Assembly: GCF_005280585.1 (NCBI RefSeq)
Contig: NZ_SZVO01000019.1
Location: 62,001-126,000, forward strand
DNA length: 64,000 nucleotides
Direction of reading: 5' to 3'
Origin: Dyadobacter frigoris
GTDB lineage: Bacteria > Bacteroidota > Bacteroidia > Cytophagales > Spirosomataceae
Made by a program: the position numbers and the translations under genes. The notes under the pieces were generated by a model. That model did not search any database and was not told where the DNA came from. It saw only the letters and a program-made list of their open reading frames with translations. Positions 62,214 through 64,000 of this stretch are shown here, in pieces. Position 1 is the first letter of the stretch. Each line of letters opens with the position of its first letter.

Positions 62214-63104
62214 TTAACCAATTCGTACAGAAGTCATTGTTAAAGAGCCCATTACGGCTTTGTCATTGAAAATGGCAGCCTGTTCCTTACTATTTTGTAA
62301 CCCAAGAGAATAAAGTAAAGGATAATAATGATCGGGAGTCGGTATTGCATATTGTCCCGCAATGCCAAAATGCTGATAATTGATGATTGGCTCATGATTT
62401 CCGTTTAGAATCAGTTCTTTAAATTTAGCATTTAATTCAATCGCCCAATCAAAACCATATTCAGGTAGCTGCGCTTTATCCCATGCGATCATCCGTAAAT
62501 TGTGGATCATATTTCCACTGCCAATAATCAAGACACCTTTTTTTCTTAAACCAGCCAGTTCTTTCGCGAGTGCATAATGATAAGCTGCGGGTTTTCCATA
62601 ATCAATACTTAACTGTAAAACAGGAATATTAGCTTCCGGATACATCTGACGAACCACCGACCAGGTTCCATGATCCAAACCCCATTCATGATCAAGCCCT
62701 ACATGTGTGCTTTTTATTAGTGAAGCAGTTTCCTGAGCAAGTGTGGGATCTCCAGGGGCCGGGTATTGTACATCAAATAATGCTTGGGGAAATCCCCCAA
62801 AATCATGGATCGTTTTCGGCGCCGTCATGGCTGTTATCTTCGTTCCTTTTGTTAGCCAGTGGGCGGAAATACATAAAACTGCGGTTGGTTTTGCAATTTC
62901 GTTTCCAAGTTTTTTCCAATATTCGGTAAATTCATTGTCTTCAATGCCGTTCATGGGCGACCCGTGTCCGGTAAAGAGAACTGGCATAAGATCGCTGCTT
63001 TTAAAATCGTCTGTTATGTTTTTCAGATCGTTTAATTTCATTGTATTTAGCGTAAGCGGTAAAAGCGAAATTGCTTTGATAAAATGCGCTCTATCCATCA
63101 GCAT
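62214..63104 (-). CDS. YgiD-type extradiol dioxygenase (4,5-DOPA dioxygenase family)
   Basis: A 296-residue class III extradiol ring-cleavage dioxygenase. The metal-binding histidines are in FTGHGSPMNGI (about residue 47), CISAHWLTKG (about 82) and GSGNMIHNLRM (about 198); LDHEWGLDHGTWSVVRQMYP gives further conserved His residues. Bacterial YgiD opens the ring of L-DOPA. The first 30 residues (ISLLPLTLNTMKL) resemble a weak leader or an extension. Substrate in this organism is unknown; a small catechol is likely. A separate transcription unit. Confidence 0.88.
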   Translation of the reverse strand: MLMDRAHFIKAISLLPLTLNTMKLNDLKNITDDFKSSDLMPVLFTGHGSPMNGIEDNEFTEYWKKLGNEIAKPTAVLCISAHWLTKGTKITAMTAPKTIHDFGGFPQALFDVQYPAPGDPTLAQETASLIKSTHVGLDHEWGLDHGTWSVVRQMYPEANIPVLQLSIDYGKPAAYHYALAKELAGLRKKGVLIIGSGNMIHNLRMIAWDKAQLPEYGFDWAIELNAKFKELILNGNHEPIINYQHFGIAGQYAIPTPDHYYPLLYSLGLQNSKEQAAIFNDKAVMGSLTMTSVRIG

Positions 63105-63114
63105 TATTTGTAGA

Positions 63115-63167
63115 TCAAAAACAAAAGGACTTGAAAATGTTCAAAACTATCATCCTTTTGTTTTTGA
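63115..63167 (-). terminator. Terminator after NAD(P)-binding gene
   Basis: A perfect 15-bp stem (63115-63129 with 63153-63167) around a 23-base loop, 21 bases beyond the stop of the minus-strand gene. Confidence 0.7.
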
Positions 63168-63188
63168 AAACATGATTAATTCGAATGA

Positions 63189-63842
63189 TCAGTACGCAGT
63201 AGTGAAACGCTTTTTGATGAACTTTGGTTGCTCCAATTCATCAACAATTGCCATACACATATCCTCAACTGAGATTACGCTACGGCCATTTTCATCAAAA
63301 ACCGGACTGTTCTCGCCGATTCTGTAAACACCTTTACGAATGCCGGCAGTTCCCTGATGCATTTCAATAGCAGGACTGATAACCGTCCAGTCAAGTTCAG
63401 TTTCATTCTTTAAAATATCATAATATTCACGGGCAGCATTTGCGCCGGGTTTGATTTCTTCCGGGAAGCCCGGGGTGTCGATAAGTTGCACGCCAGGAGC
63501 AACTTCAAGGCTACCTGCGCCACCTACGGCAAAATATCTTTTTACTCCGGATTTCTTTGTTGCAGATTGAATTGCTGCTGATCCTTTAAGAAATTCAGCA
63601 TAAATATCGGGATTTGTCCAGCCAGGGTTGTAGGCACTAAGTACTACGTCATTTCCCGTCAGTAAACCGGCAAGTTTGTCTTCATTAAAAACATCTCCCT
63701 CTACCACTTTAAGCAACGGACTTTGTGCTGTTACTTTCTCAGGGCTGCGAACAATGGCAGTAACTTCATGCCCGCGGTTTGTCAATTCTGTTACCAAATG
63801 TGAGCCAACAAATCCAGTTGCTCCGATTAATGCTACTTTCAT
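63189..63842 (-). CDS. NAD(P)H-binding SDR-like reductase/epimerase
   Basis: A 217-residue protein with the atypical SDR Rossmann motif GATGFVGSHLVTEL (residues 8-21) and VEGDVFNEDKLAGLL. The extended SDR Tyr-Lys motif is not obvious, and the SPAIEMHQGTAGIRKGVYRI segment fits the NmrA/YwnB-like NAD(P)-binding group. Such proteins are usually NADPH sensors or reductases linked to redox stress. A probable Rrf2 regulator gene follows upstream (to the right), a common pairing. Confidence 0.88.
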   Translation of the reverse strand: MKVALIGATGFVGSHLVTELTNRGHEVTAIVRSPEKVTAQSPLLKVVEGDVFNEDKLAGLLTGNDVVLSAYNPGWTNPDIYAEFLKGSAAIQSATKKSGVKRYFAVGGAGSLEVAPGVQLIDTPGFPEEIKPGANAAREYYDILKNETELDWTVISPAIEMHQGTAGIRKGVYRIGENSPVFDENGRSVISVEDMCMAIVDELEQPKFIKKRFTTAY

Positions 63843-63910
63843 TTTGATTGATTTTAAAGTTAAAACAGGTATTACTGAAATGAAAATTGTTACAGTTTAG
63901 TTTAAATAAA

Positions 63911-64000
63911 TTAACTGAATTTTTGAAGAAATTCTGCCAGTGTCATTTTATCCAGACTTTGCATTAGAGCCCGCTCTGATTCCCGGTACAGATCATCCAA
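63911..64000 (-). CDS. C-terminal end of a probable Rrf2-family regulator, cut by window edge
   Basis: The last 29 codons and stop of a minus-strand gene: DDLYRESERALMQSLDKM then TLAEFLQKFS. The pattern (a helix with Ala-Leu-x-x-Leu followed by (V/M)TLAEFL) resembles the C-terminus of YwnA-type Rrf2 regulators, which often neighbour NAD(P)H-binding reductases. The DNA-binding domain lies outside the window, so this assignment is tentative. Confidence 0.5.
   Translation of the reverse strand: MDDLYRESERALMQSLDKMTLAEFLQKFS

Noticed and set aside
1-64000. Prophage, integrative element or tRNA genes
   Set aside because: No integrase, terminase, capsid, transposase or cloverleaf-forming sequence was found; gene content looks like core and ordinary accessory chromosome.

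Overview
The window looks like the chromosome of a free-living member of the Bacteroidota, most likely of order Cytophagales and close to Dyadobacter. The signs are two SusC/SusD outer-membrane pairs, a FecI/FecR cassette feeding an STN-type SusC, DUF2141, DUF4097 and DUF1475 families, moderate GC and the lack of clear Shine-Dalgarno sites. The genus is an inference. Genes are dense. I see no rRNA or tRNA gene, CRISPR array, integrase, transposase or phage gene.

Left part (1-16.3 kb). A six-gene minus-strand cluster builds or modifies lipids: DUF1475, DUF1295, a CFA-synthase-like methyltransferase, a membrane alpha/beta hydrolase, a COG2907 flavoprotein and DUF1365 (cut by the edge). Next come a CLC-type chloride channel with CBS domains, then an ECF sigma factor, an anti-sigma protein with a C-terminal HEAT-like region, and two paralogous DUF4097 envelope proteins. 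After a small secreted protein and an aldo/keto reductase follows a plus-strand signalling operon: histidine kinase, single-domain response regulator, receiver-adenylate cyclase fusion and HD phosphohydrolase.

Middle (16.3-44 kb). Converging on that operon is a 1084-residue protein joining a nucleotide-translocase/MFS-like membrane domain, HEAT repeats and a cyclic-nucleotide-binding domain with an intact phosphate-binding cassette. The cyclase operon and this protein together form the best candidate for an undescribed system: a kinase-driven cAMP circuit with a neighbouring cAMP-gated membrane protein. From 20 to 35.5 kb everything runs on the minus strand: sugar porter, PA14 protein, dehydrogenase-cupredoxin fusion, FecI, FecR, SusC, SusD, RraA-like aldolase and a Tat-exported enolase-superfamily enzyme. 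This reads as a locus for taking up and breaking down a sugar or sugar acid. A LysR regulator and a threonine-synthase-like enzyme precede a second SusCD pair that lacks the STN domain.

Right part (44-64 kb). Mostly housekeeping and single genes: DNA polymerase I, a collagen-like lipoprotein, an S9 peptidase, beta-carbonic anhydrase, an FMN reductase, a lipoprotein, DUF3861, a WYL regulator, a luciferase-like monooxygenase, DUF2141, a DoxX remnant, a cyclophilin, Tex, two SRPBCC proteins, a phosphate-selective-type porin, a YgiD-like dioxygenase, an NAD(P)-binding reductase and the 3' end of a probable Rrf2 regulator. Strong intrinsic terminators separate most transcription units and are listed individually.
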